A DNA stretch of 64,000 nucleotides. Source: Lutibacter citreus. GTDB lineage: Bacteria; Bacteroidota; Bacteroidia; Flavobacteriales; Flavobacteriaceae. The stretch is taken from the NCBI RefSeq assembly GCF_003260195.1, contig NZ_QEIH01000013.1:50992-114991 (forward strand). Direction: 5' to 3'. The notes under the pieces were generated by a model. That model was given only the letters and a program-made list of their open reading frames with translations. It had not been told where the DNA came from and ran no database searches. A program made the position numbers and the translations under genes. Shown here in pieces: positions 1-9,238 of the stretch (within the stretch, counting starts at the first letter, position 1; each line of letters begins with the position of its first letter).

Positions 1-2278
1 TTATCCAAAACACGTTAGAAAAAAATTGTGTTTGTTCACTTAATTCAATTGTTTCGGGAACTGTAAATTGCACAATTCCTGACTGGGTTAAATTATTAGT
101 TCCTTCAATCAAGTTTCCTTTTTCAAAAGATTGCCATATATTTTTATTTAGATACTGCCATTCTAAGTTTATTGTATTTTGCCTAGGATTTGCCGTACCT
201 TCTGCTACTTGAATTAAGAGATTAATAGCATTTCCCGGAAGTGTATTTTTAAGTCCAATATAAAAAACTCCTTTATCTTCTATATCCGGAAGAATTGTTT
301 TGGTTAAAGTTGTTAATTCTTTATAACCACTTGGATAAAGGTGATAGCTAGAAAAAGAGTTTCCGCTAGACCCTATTATTGTTCCTATTTTTATGGTGTC
401 TTCAACTTCATACCAAAAAGTAATATTATTTACTGTTGGAATGTACGGAAGTGTTGTTTTATCTGATGCCGCTGTTATATAATTTTCTAAATATTTTTCA
501 TTACCATAGTTTGCTAAATTCTGTAAACTTATTTTTACAAAGCCTTCACTATCTTTTTCAGTTAATGGTAAATTTTCAGAAAAACTGAACGATGTTTTAC
601 TGAGATTTCTAAAAAAATATAATGAGTTCCAACTTCCTTGACTTCCAGAAACTTCTGAACTCCAATTTCCTTGTTTTAAAAACTTTAAATCGGTATTTTC
701 AGGTAAAAACCAATCGTTTTTATCAGTTTCAATATTTAGAAGCCCTATTGCTCCATTTTTTTGAAAAAACTCATTACAAGAAAAAACCATTCCATTTCCA
801 GTTCTTGGAACAGCTCCAAAAGGTTGAAAAGATTTTGTATGATCTACTTCTCCTACATCAGAAAATAAACGGAATTGTTTGTAATCCGCTACATTTACTT
901 TAATGGTAATAGTTTCAAAAGAGGTTTCATGTAATTTACCTTCTTTTGTATTTATTTTTAATACAGGAAAAGGTGTATTTAGTTTTGCTCCTTCGTGTAA
1001 TTCTGAATTAAATGGAATAATAGCTTTTTCATCTGTAGTAATTATAAACTGTATTGCATTGGGATTTCCAGTAACATCTTCTGGAGTTAATTGTATCCAT
1101 TCTTTTGCTCCTGTTAGATAAAAATTATAATGGTTTTTATCTATTTGAGCCATCCCATTAAAGGTTAGCGTTATTGTTCTTAAACCACCACGTAAAAACA
1201 ATAATGGACTGGCTATTGCAAGCCCTAATTCCTTCGATTTTTTTACCTTAGGGAAGGCTTTAAAATTATCTCCTGAAGCATTTTTATCTGTTAAATCTTC
1301 AAAATAATAAGTAGTATTATTTCCTATTGCAGCTCCATACAGATTTAAAATTTTTGCATGATTTATAGCTGTATCTCCTGTAGATTTATAATATTTATTT
1401 TTTCCTACTTTATCTTTTCCTGCTATAAATACACTGTTTTTATCCACCAAAAATGGAATTTGGTTTTTATTCGGTTCAATACATAAATGAACATAATCCG
1501 GTTTAGCAGTCTCAGAAGAAAGATGCAATATTTTTTTATAATAGAAATCTAAATGACGTTTTGTAAAATGATTAAGATCTTCTTGAGCAATTCCAAAGAG
1601 TTTTAAAAAAGCTAAAAACAAAGCATACTGAGGTGTATGAGATGCATAAGAATTTAGGTTTTCTTGTAATTGAATACTACTTTTTTTCTTCCAATCATTT
1701 AGTAAGCCAAATAAATTTTGAATTTTCTTGTTAAATAAATGATGTTGTAATGTAAAACGCACATCGTCTATATCTGCTTCTTTTGTAGGTGTTTCCAATC
1801 TTTCAACTATCATTTCTAATAATGATTTTATTGTTGGAACAGTTGCTTTTAAATATTCTTTAAATTGTATTTCATTTGAAATATGTTCTATTTTATCTTC
1901 AATATTTTTAAAAGTATTTTCAATATTTTTAAAGAAATCAACTATTATTTTTCTTCTAATAGTAGCATCTGGTTCAAAAAGTAATGTCCTTTTTTTTAAC
2001 TTTAAATCTGTTAAATATTGATTAGTATCTAAAATTGAGATTTGTGCCAATACAGCTGTAGATTCCCATTGAAAAAAAGAACTCCAATTTCCTAGTAATA
2101 CATTATTAGGATTATAATAATTAAGATGTTCTGATAATGTATTTGTAGCTATAATGAAGTCTTCAATAGTACGTTCATCAACTTTTATATAATCAGTTTT
2201 TAGAGCATGGAGTATCCGAGAAGTTTGTGTACTTCCAGCAGAATTATGAGTTGCTATGTCTGGTTGGCAATTTGACAT
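1..2278 (-). CDS. eCIS baseplate protein, Afp11/Pvc11-like (3' end outside window)
   Basis: The frame is open on the minus strand from an ATG at 2278 to the window edge, about 759 codons, so only the N-terminal part is present. The protein starts MSNCQPDIATHNSAG. It contains stretches such as FQPFGAVPRTGNGMVFSCNEFF and SSYHLYPSGYKEL, which resemble the large gpJ/gp47-like baseplate proteins of Afp/PVC-type injection systems. It begins 5 bp after the gp25-like wedge gene and is last of ten co-directional eCIS genes here. Its role would be to form the baseplate ring around the spike and trigger sheath contraction. The assignment rests on position plus limited motif recognition; the exact Afp number is less certain than membership of the system. 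Confidence 0.75.
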   Translation of the reverse strand, partial: MSNCQPDIATHNSAGSTQTSRILHALKTDYIKVDERTIEDFIIATNTLSEHLNYYNPNNVLLGNWSSFFQWESTAVLAQISILDTNQYLTDLKLKKRTLLFEPDATIRRKIIVDFFKNIENTFKNIEDKIEHISNEIQFKEYLKATVPTIKSLLEMIVERLETPTKEADIDDVRFTLQHHLFNKKIQNLFGLLNDWKKKSSIQLQENLNSYASHTPQYALFLAFLKLFGIAQEDLNHFTKRHLDFYYKKILHLSSETAKPDYVHLCIEPNKNQIPFLVDKNSVFIAGKDKVGKNKYYKSTGDTAINHAKILNLYGAAIGNNTTYYFEDLTDKNASGDNFKAFPKVKKSKELGLAIASPLLFLRGGLRTITLTFNGMAQIDKNHYNFYLTGAKEWIQLTPEDVTGNPNAIQFIITTDEKAIIPFNSELHEGAKLNTPFPVLKINTKEGKLHETSFETITIKVNVADYKQFRLFSDVGEVDHTKSFQPFGAVPRTGNGMVFSCNEFFQKNGAIGLLNIETDKNDWFLPENTDLKFLKQGNWSSEVSGSQGSWNSLYFFRNLSKTSFSFSENLPLTEKDSEGFVKISLQNLANYGNEKYLENYITAASDKTTLPYIPTVNNITFWYEVEDTIKIGTIIGSSGNSFSSYHLYPSGYKELTTLTKTILPDIEDKGVFYIGLKNTLPGNAINLLIQVAEGTANPRQNTINLEWQYLNKNIWQSFEKGNLIEGTNNLTQSGIVQFTVPETIELSEQTQFFSNVFWI

Positions 2279-2283
2279 GTTTT

Positions 2284-2700
2284 TTATTTTTTAATATATG
2301 TTCCTTCTTTTATATAGAAAGGATAAACATAGTTTAGTCTTGAATTTGTAGCTCTAATAGTATAATGTATTTGTATGTTAATCATTCCTTCAATCATTTT
2401 ATTTGGATTCGTAAAAAAAATATCATCTAATATAATTCTAGGCTCATGCATTGTAATAGCCTTTTCAATAATTCTTTTTACTTTGGTTAAAAATGTTACC
2501 GTTATAGTTTCAAAAGACATGGTGTTAATTTCACAACCATAATCTGACCTTAATACGCGCTCACCTAAATTGGTGGTTAATAGTATATGTAAACTTTGTT
2601 GAATATCTTCTGCATCATTAACCATCTCTACAGATTTTTCACTAAGGTTAAATGTTGGTGGAAAACTCCATCCTGTTCCTAAAAAATGTTCTTTTTTCAT
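2284..2700 (-). CDS. GPW/gp25-family baseplate wedge protein (Afp9/Pvc9-like)
   Basis: This 138-residue protein has the hallmarks of T4 gp25/GPW baseplate proteins: an early GTGWSFPP segment and the DIQQSLHILLTTNLGERVLRSDYGCEI stretch, which corresponds to the conserved 'I...ILTTPGERVMRPDFGC' region of the family. In contractile systems gp25 proteins connect the wedge to the sheath and help nucleate sheath assembly. The gene sits between PAAR and the Afp11-like gene, as in other eCIS loci. Its ATG overlaps (ATGA) the stop of a tiny open frame upstream at 2697-2786, so translation may be coupled. Confidence 0.9.
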   Translation of the reverse strand: MKKEHFLGTGWSFPPTFNLSEKSVEMVNDAEDIQQSLHILLTTNLGERVLRSDYGCEINTMSFETITVTFLTKVKRIIEKAITMHEPRIILDDIFFTNPNKMIEGMINIQIHYTIRATNSRLNYVYPFYIKEGTYIKK

Positions 2701-2786
2701 ATGTCTATTTTATAATTTTTAAAGGTCATACTTCAACTCCGTTCTGTACAAGCAGGTTTTTCGCTACTTGTATTTTGTTTGGTCAT
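2697..2786 (-). pseudogene. 30-codon mini-frame interrupted by one TGA, upstream of the wedge gene
   Basis: On the minus strand an ATG at 2786 opens 17 codons (MTKQNTSSEKPACTERS), meets a TGA at 2735-2733, then continues in the same frame for 11 more sense codons (from SMTFKNYKIDI) to a TGA that overlaps the start codon of the gp25-like gene. The frame is short and not recognised. It could be a decayed small gene, a pair of coupling mini-ORFs or chance. Nothing ties it firmly to a function. Confidence 0.25.
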
Positions 2787-2822
2787 AAACTTTTCAACAT
2801 TCTAGTCTCATGTTTTTTTAAT

Positions 2823-3116
2823 TTACCCTCCTATTAATACTGTTGCACAGCCAATAACTATAGTGCCACCATGCGCTGTACTATCTCCCATTCTTGCAGC
2901 AGGTTTTCCCCCAATAAGTACTGTACTTGACCCTGCTATTATTGTGTCTGGCGGTCCACTACAGGTGCACATATCTCCAACTACTGCAGCAGGTTGCCCA
3001 CCAATAAGCACTGTTACGTTACCTCCTGGTAATATGGGTCCACCCACATGAGGAGCTCCACCTGGATTTAACATCGGGCAAACGTGCATGTCATTTAATC
3101 TTGCTGCTAATCCCAT
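2823..3116 (-). CDS. PAAR-domain spike-tip protein (Afp10/Pvc10-like)
   Basis: This 97-residue protein is glycine-rich with repeated VLIGG(Q/K)PAA motifs and His and Cys residues (HVCP, HVGG, MCTC, STAHGG) typical of PAAR proteins. These fold into a small metal-bound cone that caps the VgrG/gp5-like spike of contractile injection systems. It follows the spike gene by 1 bp, consistent with co-translation and physical partnership. No C-terminal toxin extension is present, so it is a tip only and not an effector fusion. Confidence 0.93.
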   Translation of the reverse strand: MGLAARLNDMHVCPMLNPGGAPHVGGPILPGGNVTVLIGGQPAAVVGDMCTCSGPPDTIIAGSSTVLIGGKPAARMGDSTAHGGTIVIGCATVLIGG

Positions 3117-3117
3117 A

Positions 3118-4791
3118 TTAATTTAGTTGTATTAATGATCCTGATATTTCCATAACTCCTGATGCTTTTATAGTGTTTTGAATACCTTCAATAGTTATAT
3201 TTCCTGATGCCTTTAGATTAATATCACTGGCACTTTCTAACGTTATACCATTTTGATTCATTATTAGTTTATTTCCGTTTTCGTCTTCTAAAACAAATCC
3301 TTTTTCATTATCACTTATTAAAAGTTTATTTCCATTATCAGTACTTATTTCTACCGATTTGTCTTCATCATTTATAAGGATTTTTGTGTTTTCTTTTGAT
3401 ACAAACCCTTGTACATAATTGTCTTCCGTTATAGGTAATGGTGGTGGATTGGCACTACTATATAGTTTTCCAAGAATAACAGGAGTATCTGGATTATTAT
3501 TGAAACAACCTATTATAACTTCATCATCTATTTCAGGAATAAAAAATCCCCCACGTTCATTTCCTGCTTGAATAGAAGAAAGTCGTGCCCAAACACCTTC
3601 GTCATTTTCTGGTAAGGTTGAAGGGATTCTAACTTTAATTCTAAATTCATTTTCGGGGTCATCAACAATTTGTGTAACAACTCCTATTTGTAATCCATTA
3701 ACATTATTGGTTTGGCCTATACGTTGAGCAGTATTTGTGCTAGATGAACTAATATTTTCCGCAAAAGAGTTATTGTTTTCTAAACCAAAATTATATGATG
3801 TATCCCAACACCCGTTTTCTATAATATGATGCTCTACGCTAATTAATAATGGTTTTCCATCAATTTTAGAGTTTACTTTTTCAGTTTGTAAATATTCACC
3901 ACATTTAGTGCTAATATTACCATAGGTTTTTAGTTTTCCTTTAATGCTGACTAAAGAGTGTTTTGCAGCCCTTGCTTTTGCCATTTGTTCAATGGTTTCC
4001 TTTTTATAGCTAATAGTTCCCATTTCTAAAACTTCAGTTCCAGATGTATTTGTTGCTTCTGTTGGACTAGTTACTGTTATTGTTCTTTGATCTTTAGGAT
4101 TCCAATATCTTAGCTCTACATTACCAACAATTTCTTCTTCTTTTGCTTCAAATTCAAATACATTAGTACCGTTCTTGGCAACATATTTTATAGTTTTTTC
4201 GGGCTCAATACTATTATAAATGTTATACTCTCCTTCACGCATATTGGTCATAAAGCCCAAACTATCCATATATCCAACAATATAATCCCAAGCGGATGTC
4301 CCTGGGTTTTTAGTAACAATTTCTTCTCCGTAAGTCTCTAAATCAACTGATCCATTTTTAGTTACATTTACTTTCTGTAAAAAACGATTCATTTTAGTTT
4401 CAAAATTCTCATTAGCCACCTGTTCTAATTCAGCAATTAGGTTTATACTAGTATCTTTACAATCTAATTTAATTTCAAAACCAACTTCTGGATATACATT
4501 TTTTTCTAATCTGAATATCATCCCTTTAAATATGGTTTTCATTCCTTCATTAGAACTTATTTTTATTTCTATAAGTTTATTTATTTCTAAACTGACTTTT
4601 TCTAAATATTGCTTTCCTGAACCAATATCTGGGTTAGCTTCAATAAATCGAAGTTTAGCAGAAGGAATTTTATTTAATTCATAATGAATTTCTACCTTTT
4701 TAAGATAAGTATGTAACTCTGTTAGAACTCCATCTATATGAATTTCTATTTGAAGCACTTTGTATTTTGGTATGTATGGCGTTATACTCAT
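3118..4791 (-). CDS. VgrG/gp27-gp5-like baseplate hub and spike protein (Afp8/Pvc8-like)
   Basis: At 557 residues this has the build of eCIS spike proteins. An N-terminal gp27-like hub region (about 1-350) is followed by a gp5-like OB fold near residues 375-460 (GVVTQIVDDPENEFRIKVRIP, then VWARLSS and FFIPEIDDEVIIGCFNNNPDTPVILGKLY). A C-terminal beta-helical repeat tail of Gly/Asn/Ser-rich strands follows (KLLISDNEKGFVLEDENGN, NQNGITLESASDINLKASG). It forms the trimeric needle that punctures the target membrane and carries the PAAR tip encoded next door. No lysozyme insertion or effector domain is visible. Confidence 0.92.
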   Translation of the reverse strand: MSITPYIPKYKVLQIEIHIDGVLTELHTYLKKVEIHYELNKIPSAKLRFIEANPDIGSGKQYLEKVSLEINKLIEIKISSNEGMKTIFKGMIFRLEKNVYPEVGFEIKLDCKDTSINLIAELEQVANENFETKMNRFLQKVNVTKNGSVDLETYGEEIVTKNPGTSAWDYIVGYMDSLGFMTNMREGEYNIYNSIEPEKTIKYVAKNGTNVFEFEAKEEEIVGNVELRYWNPKDQRTITVTSPTEATNTSGTEVLEMGTISYKKETIEQMAKARAAKHSLVSIKGKLKTYGNISTKCGEYLQTEKVNSKIDGKPLLISVEHHIIENGCWDTSYNFGLENNNSFAENISSSSTNTAQRIGQTNNVNGLQIGVVTQIVDDPENEFRIKVRIPSTLPENDEGVWARLSSIQAGNERGGFFIPEIDDEVIIGCFNNNPDTPVILGKLYSSANPPPLPITEDNYVQGFVSKENTKILINDEDKSVEISTDNGNKLLISDNEKGFVLEDENGNKLIMNQNGITLESASDINLKASGNITIEGIQNTIKASGVMEISGSLIQLN

Positions 4792-4794
4792 TTT

Positions 4795-5556
4795 TTATTT
4801 TAATGGTGGTAAAATTATGTTTTGACCTGCAGATAGTCTCTTAAAAGTCAGTAAATTATTAGCTTTCGCAACATCAATATAATATTGATTTTCGTTATAT
4901 GTTTTTTCTGCTAAGAGTGTTAGTTTATTATGCTGCTCAATTATTCTTTGATGCGTAACATCTGGAGATTGTTGATTTTGTTCCGCTTGCATTTCTTCAT
5001 AAGATTGAGTTCCTTTAAACTTACATGTTGCCGTAGCTCTAATTGGTCTTCCATCTTTTCTAAACATTTTATATTGAACAGTTATACTTGTAAGCCTACA
5101 CTCTAAGAGATAACCGCCCCATATTAAACGTAGATATCTAGTTTGGTGTTTATCTCCGTTATATCCTGATACTAATTTTTTAAATTCTTCTAATTCTTCT
5201 TCAATAGTTGCAGCTTCTTCAAAAGGGTTTCCTATTGCTGGTTTTAATACATCAATTAAACTTTCTCCTAAAGGAAGTTTTGTTACTTTTCCGTCTTTAA
5301 TTTTTGCTGGAGGTATTACTCCTGAGCTATCAAAAATAAAATCAAAACTTACTTCCTCACTTCCAATTTTATTAAACTGTAAACTCTGATTAGAAGTACC
5401 TATAGCTTGTCCTTCACAGAATTCTACATTTTTATTTATAGTATAACTCTCAGGGTTTACCTGAACAAAAATGGTTTTCAATGGTAGATTAAATCCATCA
5501 TCTGCATAGACTTCTATCCGCATTTTATCTATTATTCCTAAGGCTCCTCCAATCAT
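4795..5556 (-). CDS. LysM-domain tube-initiator/hub protein (Afp7/Pvc7-like)
   Basis: The 253-residue protein has an N-terminal tube-adaptor region (FVQVNPESYTINKNVEF, FDFIFDSSGVIPP, RYLRLIWGGYLLECRLTSI). A C-terminal LysM-like module covers about residues 205-253 (HNKLTLLAEKTYNENQYYIDVAKANNLLTFKRL..GQNIILPP). In Afp/PVC systems this protein links the spike hub to the inner tube. Its ATG overlaps the stop of the DUF5908 gene (ATGA at 5553-5556), and it is 3 bp from the spike gene, so the three are probably translated together. Confidence 0.9.
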   Translation of the reverse strand: MIGGALGIIDKMRIEVYADDGFNLPLKTIFVQVNPESYTINKNVEFCEGQAIGTSNQSLQFNKIGSEEVSFDFIFDSSGVIPPAKIKDGKVTKLPLGESLIDVLKPAIGNPFEEAATIEEELEEFKKLVSGYNGDKHQTRYLRLIWGGYLLECRLTSITVQYKMFRKDGRPIRATATCKFKGTQSYEEMQAEQNQQSPDVTHQRIIEQHNKLTLLAEKTYNENQYYIDVAKANNLLTFKRLSAGQNIILPPLK

Positions 5557-5726
5557 CTCTCTTGCTTTTCTTTAAGTATTTCTAATATATTTCGAGTACA
5601 AGTTTTTATAATTTCAGCTTTAAGCTCTTTTATGTTATTAACAGAATTAGCAGTTGTTTTATATTGCTGTTTCTGTGAATCGTTTACTTGTATTTTAATA
5701 TGTAATTCTTTAATTTCTATTGGCAT
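5553..5726 (-). CDS. DUF5908 small eCIS protein (Afp6/Pvc6-like)
   Basis: A 57-codon gene: ATG at 5726, product beginning MPIEIKELHIKIQVND and ending ILKEKQER, TGA overlapping the next gene's ATG. The MPIEIKELxIK start is the signature of DUF5908 proteins found in Bacteroidota contractile injection loci between the tube genes and the LysM gene. Function is not established; it is small and charged and could be an assembly or packaging factor. The upstream gap to the second tube gene is 11 bp. Confidence 0.85.
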   Translation of the reverse strand: MPIEIKELHIKIQVNDSQKQQYKTTANSVNNIKELKAEIIKTCTRNILEILKEKQER

Positions 5727-5737
5727 GATATTGTTTT

Positions 5738-6190
5738 TTACGGCAATGGTAATTCTTTAAAGAATTGATATTTTAAAGTAAATGTTTCTATAACTAATGA
5801 ATTCTCTTCAGCATTAAAATCCGAAACTTGTAAACCAACGGGTATAGCTTGTGAAACGTACCAAACTTTTACAGGGTCATGTTTTTCATTAAGTAAAGAA
5901 ATGACAAGATTAGCTGGGTGATAAACAAAATTTTGTATTGCATTATCTACCCATAGTTTTAACCCTGATAGTTCTTCAGTTAATCCTCTTTTAAGTACTA
6001 AATTTTCATAAGTACTTCTTTTAGGAAGATTAATTTTAAACTTATTCTGACCTCCTTCAGAGATCGTCTCCATCTCTACCGTTGACCTTAAACCTCCCAC
6101 ACTTTGAAATTTAGTATCTATACTTAATTGTGGTAGGAGTTCAAAAATAACAGAGAAATGAAAACCGCTTAATGGCATCTTATCTGGCAT
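5738..6190 (-). CDS. eCIS inner tube protein, second paralogue (gp19 family, Afp5-like)
   Basis: The 150-residue protein belongs to the T4 gp19/Hcp-like tube family: GFHFSVIFE near the start, a SVGGLRSTVEME segment, YENLVLKRGL in the middle and a GLQVSDFNAEENSLVIETFTLKY end. eCIS loci encode two or more such paralogues, one forming the bulk tube and another the ring next to the baseplate. This one is 3 bp downstream of the main tube gene and next to the DUF5908 and LysM genes, which fits the baseplate-proximal (Afp5) role. Confidence 0.9.
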   Translation of the reverse strand: MPDKMPLSGFHFSVIFELLPQLSIDTKFQSVGGLRSTVEMETISEGGQNKFKINLPKRSTYENLVLKRGLTEELSGLKLWVDNAIQNFVYHPANLVISLLNEKHDPVKVWYVSQAIPVGLQVSDFNAEENSLVIETFTLKYQFFKELPLP

Positions 6191-6193
6191 ATT

Positions 6194-6625
6194 CTATACG
6201 TGTTCTTGAGTAACTCCATGGTTCGCAATTACTGCTTCTGTAATAGCAATTGCATTTTCCTCCGATTTTAAATCTGTGAATTTTAAAGATGTAATAAAAC
6301 AGTCTTTAACTTTCCATACAATTACTGGCTCATGTACTTCATTTAAGAGTGATACAGTAATGTCTCTTTTTTCTACAGTATTTAAAGCAACTGTATTATA
6401 CCATTGATAAAATTCATCATCATTATGAAATACACCTCTTTTAAGTGTTAAATCACTTAATTTATGCATTCCTGGCATTTTTTTCTTAAAGTACTCTGGA
6501 CTTGAGCCCTCTCTATATTCTAAGATTTCTAATTCTTTATTTAATCCCGAAACTTCTTGAAATCCTATTTGAGTACCTCCCCATTCTACACTGAAATGGA
6601 ACTTTGGTAATGGAAAATCTGGCAT
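6194..6625 (-). CDS. eCIS main inner tube protein (gp19 family, Afp1-like)
   Basis: A 143-residue gp19-family tube protein: PLPKFHFSVEWGG start, IGFQEVSGLNKELEILEYREGSSPEYFKKKMPGM, then LTLKRGVF and a C-terminal SLKFTDLKSEENAIAITEAVIANHG strand. Hexameric rings of this protein stack inside the sheath and form the conduit for the payload. It directly follows the sheath gene, the usual order in eCIS. Compared with the neighbouring paralogue it has the fuller consensus and is taken as the main tube. Confidence 0.93.
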   Translation of the reverse strand: MPDFPLPKFHFSVEWGGTQIGFQEVSGLNKELEILEYREGSSPEYFKKKMPGMHKLSDLTLKRGVFHNDDEFYQWYNTVALNTVEKRDITVSLLNEVHEPVIVWKVKDCFITSLKFTDLKSEENAIAITEAVIANHGVTQEHV

Positions 6626-6652
6626 AATTTTATTTTTTTATAGTTAATTTTT

Positions 6653-8566
6653 TTATGATTTTTGCTGTGTTTGAATAAATTCTAAGATGATAAATTCAGC
6701 GGGACGTGATGGAGCATATCCTATTTTTAGAATCATTTTTCCTTCTAAAATATCTTGTGCACTCATTGTTTGATTTAAACCTACACTTACAAAAAATGCA
6801 TCTTCAGGTTTTGCTCCAACTAGAGCTCCGTCACTCCATAAGGTAGTAAGGTAATTTTCTATCATTCCTTTAACGTTTACCCAAGTTTGCTTTACATTTG
6901 GTTCAAAGACAAAATTCATACAAGCTTTTTTTGCAGATTCTTCAATCATATTAGCTAAACGACGAACATTAATATAGCGCCAATCATTACTATTACCATC
7001 AAGTGTTCTGGCACCCCAAACCAACAAGCCTTTTGTTGTAAACTTTCTAATTGCATTTATAGATTTACCTGAAGTATGAATGTTCATGTTTTCTTGTTCC
7101 TTATGGGTAATATCATCTGTTAATCCTATAATACCGTTAACACTTACATTTGCAGGTGCTTTCCATACACCACGTGTGGCATCTGTATTGGCATAGATTC
7201 CTGCAATAGCTCCACTTGGCGGCACGGTATTCATACTTTTAGAAAGTTCAGTTATAATAGTTGCATAAATTGGCATTTGTGAAACCAAATCGTTTTCTAA
7301 CTTTCTTTCATATTCTTGTATGGTTGCTTTTATTGCTTGCATAGCAGTAGTTACTTGCCCAAATAATTTATCTAACTGAGCTTGTGTTTTTGAAAAATCG
7401 GCTGAACCTGGTGTTGAGCTACTTTCAATAAGAGACGTAAAAGGGTTTGTTCCTGTAATTGGGTAGTCTCCTGAAGCTCCATTACTTGTAAAAGTTCCCC
7501 ATTCTGCAACAACAAAATCTGTTTGAACTCCTGTTCCTGATACATCTGAAGCTGTTCCTCCTAACCCTCCATATGCAGCATTAAGTTGTAACATTTTTTG
7601 AACTAAAGGTTTTAAAGAAACAGCAATCATATCTATTGCTAATGTTTCCAATCCAACATGAATTATAGATGTTTTAGGATCACCTAATGGAACTAATATT
7701 CCAAAAATATTTACTAAGTATTCTGCAACATTTGGATCCGCAACAACCGGAATTTTAGGATTCGCAATTAAGGCAGCCTTACATGTTTCAATAATTCCAG
7801 TTGTATCATCATTAATATCCGTATTTAGCATTGCAAATTCACTTAATGCCAATGAAATATCCGGGTCAGCACTATATAATGTTGCAAAATCTACTTTTCC
7901 GGCTGTAGTTCCATTAATTTCATTAAATCTAAAATCATATCCAAAACTGGCTTTTAAATCTGGATAATAAGCGGCACCATATTTTAAATTTTGATTTCCA
8001 ATAGCATCTCTAAATTTTTCAGAGTCAGATTCTAAACTAGTCCCTGGAGTTTCCTGAATAACATCCATAATAGTGAACCTATCCATTAAACTTACACATT
8101 GCATTAATGCATGTTTCTGCACTAGTCCCAATTTGGCATCTCCAAGATTTATTGCATCAGGAAATAATAACAAGGTTACTTCATCAACTTTTTTAAGTAA
8201 ATCTATACCATCATTAAAATCAGTATCTGAAGTAATTGTAGCAGTATCTTTATAATGCCCTATTGAAACAATATAACATTCACCTCCTCCATTTGCATAG
8301 AATAAGCGTAAGCTATTGTATAATTTAAATTGACTTTCGGTAACCTTATATTCAACATTTAGAGAAATATTAATTCCTGCAGGTTTTGGAGCTCCTCCAA
8401 ATATTTGTTGATATTCTAATAATGAAGTTACTTTTGTAGGTACTGTTGATCCACTTTCCGTATATCCCACAAAGGCCGGAATAGCAGTAGCAACTTGAGC
8501 AATACTAGGAGGAAATGCATTAATCTCATTAATATACACTCCTGGTGTTTTAATTGAACTAATCAT
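6653..8566 (-). CDS. contractile tail sheath protein (Afp2/Pvc2-like)
   Basis: At 637 residues this is a full-length sheath. The N-terminus SIKTPGVYINEINAFPPSIAQVATAIPAFVGYTE is the standard phage-sheath start and the C-terminus ends GYAPSRPAEFIILEFIQTQQ, the conserved 'RPAEFI' donor strand. A mid-protein stretch with WRYINVRRLANMIEESAKKACMNFVFEPN is the conserved core. The protein polymerises around the tube in a stretched state and contracts to drive it into a target. Only one sheath gene is visible here. Confidence 0.96.
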   Translation of the reverse strand: MISSIKTPGVYINEINAFPPSIAQVATAIPAFVGYTESGSTVPTKVTSLLEYQQIFGGAPKPAGINISLNVEYKVTESQFKLYNSLRLFYANGGGECYIVSIGHYKDTATITSDTDFNDGIDLLKKVDEVTLLLFPDAINLGDAKLGLVQKHALMQCVSLMDRFTIMDVIQETPGTSLESDSEKFRDAIGNQNLKYGAAYYPDLKASFGYDFRFNEINGTTAGKVDFATLYSADPDISLALSEFAMLNTDINDDTTGIIETCKAALIANPKIPVVADPNVAEYLVNIFGILVPLGDPKTSIIHVGLETLAIDMIAVSLKPLVQKMLQLNAAYGGLGGTASDVSGTGVQTDFVVAEWGTFTSNGASGDYPITGTNPFTSLIESSSTPGSADFSKTQAQLDKLFGQVTTAMQAIKATIQEYERKLENDLVSQMPIYATIITELSKSMNTVPPSGAIAGIYANTDATRGVWKAPANVSVNGIIGLTDDITHKEQENMNIHTSGKSINAIRKFTTKGLLVWGARTLDGNSNDWRYINVRRLANMIEESAKKACMNFVFEPNVKQTWVNVKGMIENYLTTLWSDGALVGAKPEDAFFVSVGLNQTMSAQDILEGKMILKIGYAPSRPAEFIILEFIQTQQKS

Positions 8567-8587
8567 AGTTTTTAGTTTTATGTTTTA

Positions 8588-9238
8588 TTATTCTTCGTTT
8601 ATTATTCTTTCTATTAATAAAGAATTGTCTTTATTTGGCGTATCATGAAGTTCAATGGTAACTTCTTCTATAGCTTTTTCTTCAAGCAGTTTTTCATTTT
8701 GAATAGAAATCATTCGCATTTTGTAGCATACTGAAGGCATATATTTATTCCCTAACATAGACCATAATTGATTTAGTTCACTAAATTTTAGGCTTTCTAA
8801 ATCTAGAATAAGTTTAGTATGGTTTGGGGTTTCTGGACTTACAATTGTATCACCAACAATATGAAAAACATTTTTTTCTTGAAAACAACGAATTACGTGT
8901 TCTAACTTTATAAGTCCATTCTCGTAGTTTTCAGCTTTTTGTTCTTGATTATATGCAGAGAATAGTAAAGTTATAATAAGGTTTTGAGCCGGATTAGTAA
9001 GTTTATTTATATCACTAGCATTAGCTCCATTTTTAATATAAATATTAGGGTTTTTTGCAATTTTATCTTCTTCAATATTTATTATTGATAAAATTATTGG
9101 GGATTTTGATTTTAAAAATTCATCTCCATCATTTATTGTAGCGATATTAGTTATTTCAATAATATCCTGAGAAACACCGTAATTATTTACAGTATTTTTT
9201 AAAAATGACAATGACTTTTTCAACAACTCAGTAGACAT
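8588..9238 (-). CDS. DUF4255 tail-terminator/cap protein (Afp16/Pvc16-like)
   Basis: The 216-residue protein matches DUF4255/Pvc16 N-terminal features: LKKSLSFLKNTVNNY at the start, SPIILSIINIEEDKIAKNP in the first third, LIITLLFSAYNQ and a late ELNQLWSMLGNKYMPSVCYKMRMISI segment. The cap ends tube and sheath growth and fixes particle length. It is the first gene of the visible operon, with a 700-bp upstream gap shared with the divergent AraC gene, so the promoter of the injection system should lie in that gap. Confidence 0.88.
   Translation of the reverse strand: MSTELLKKSLSFLKNTVNNYGVSQDIIEITNIATINDGDEFLKSKSPIILSIINIEEDKIAKNPNIYIKNGANASDINKLTNPAQNLIITLLFSAYNQEQKAENYENGLIKLEHVIRCFQEKNVFHIVGDTIVSPETPNHTKLILDLESLKFSELNQLWSMLGNKYMPSVCYKMRMISIQNEKLLEEKAIEEVTIELHDTPNKDNSLLIERIINEE

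Noticed and set aside
622..1121. Plus-strand open frames inside 1-2278
   Set aside because: They lie opposite the continuous minus-strand eCIS baseplate frame, which has recognisable motifs and a proper start; the plus frames have no family features.
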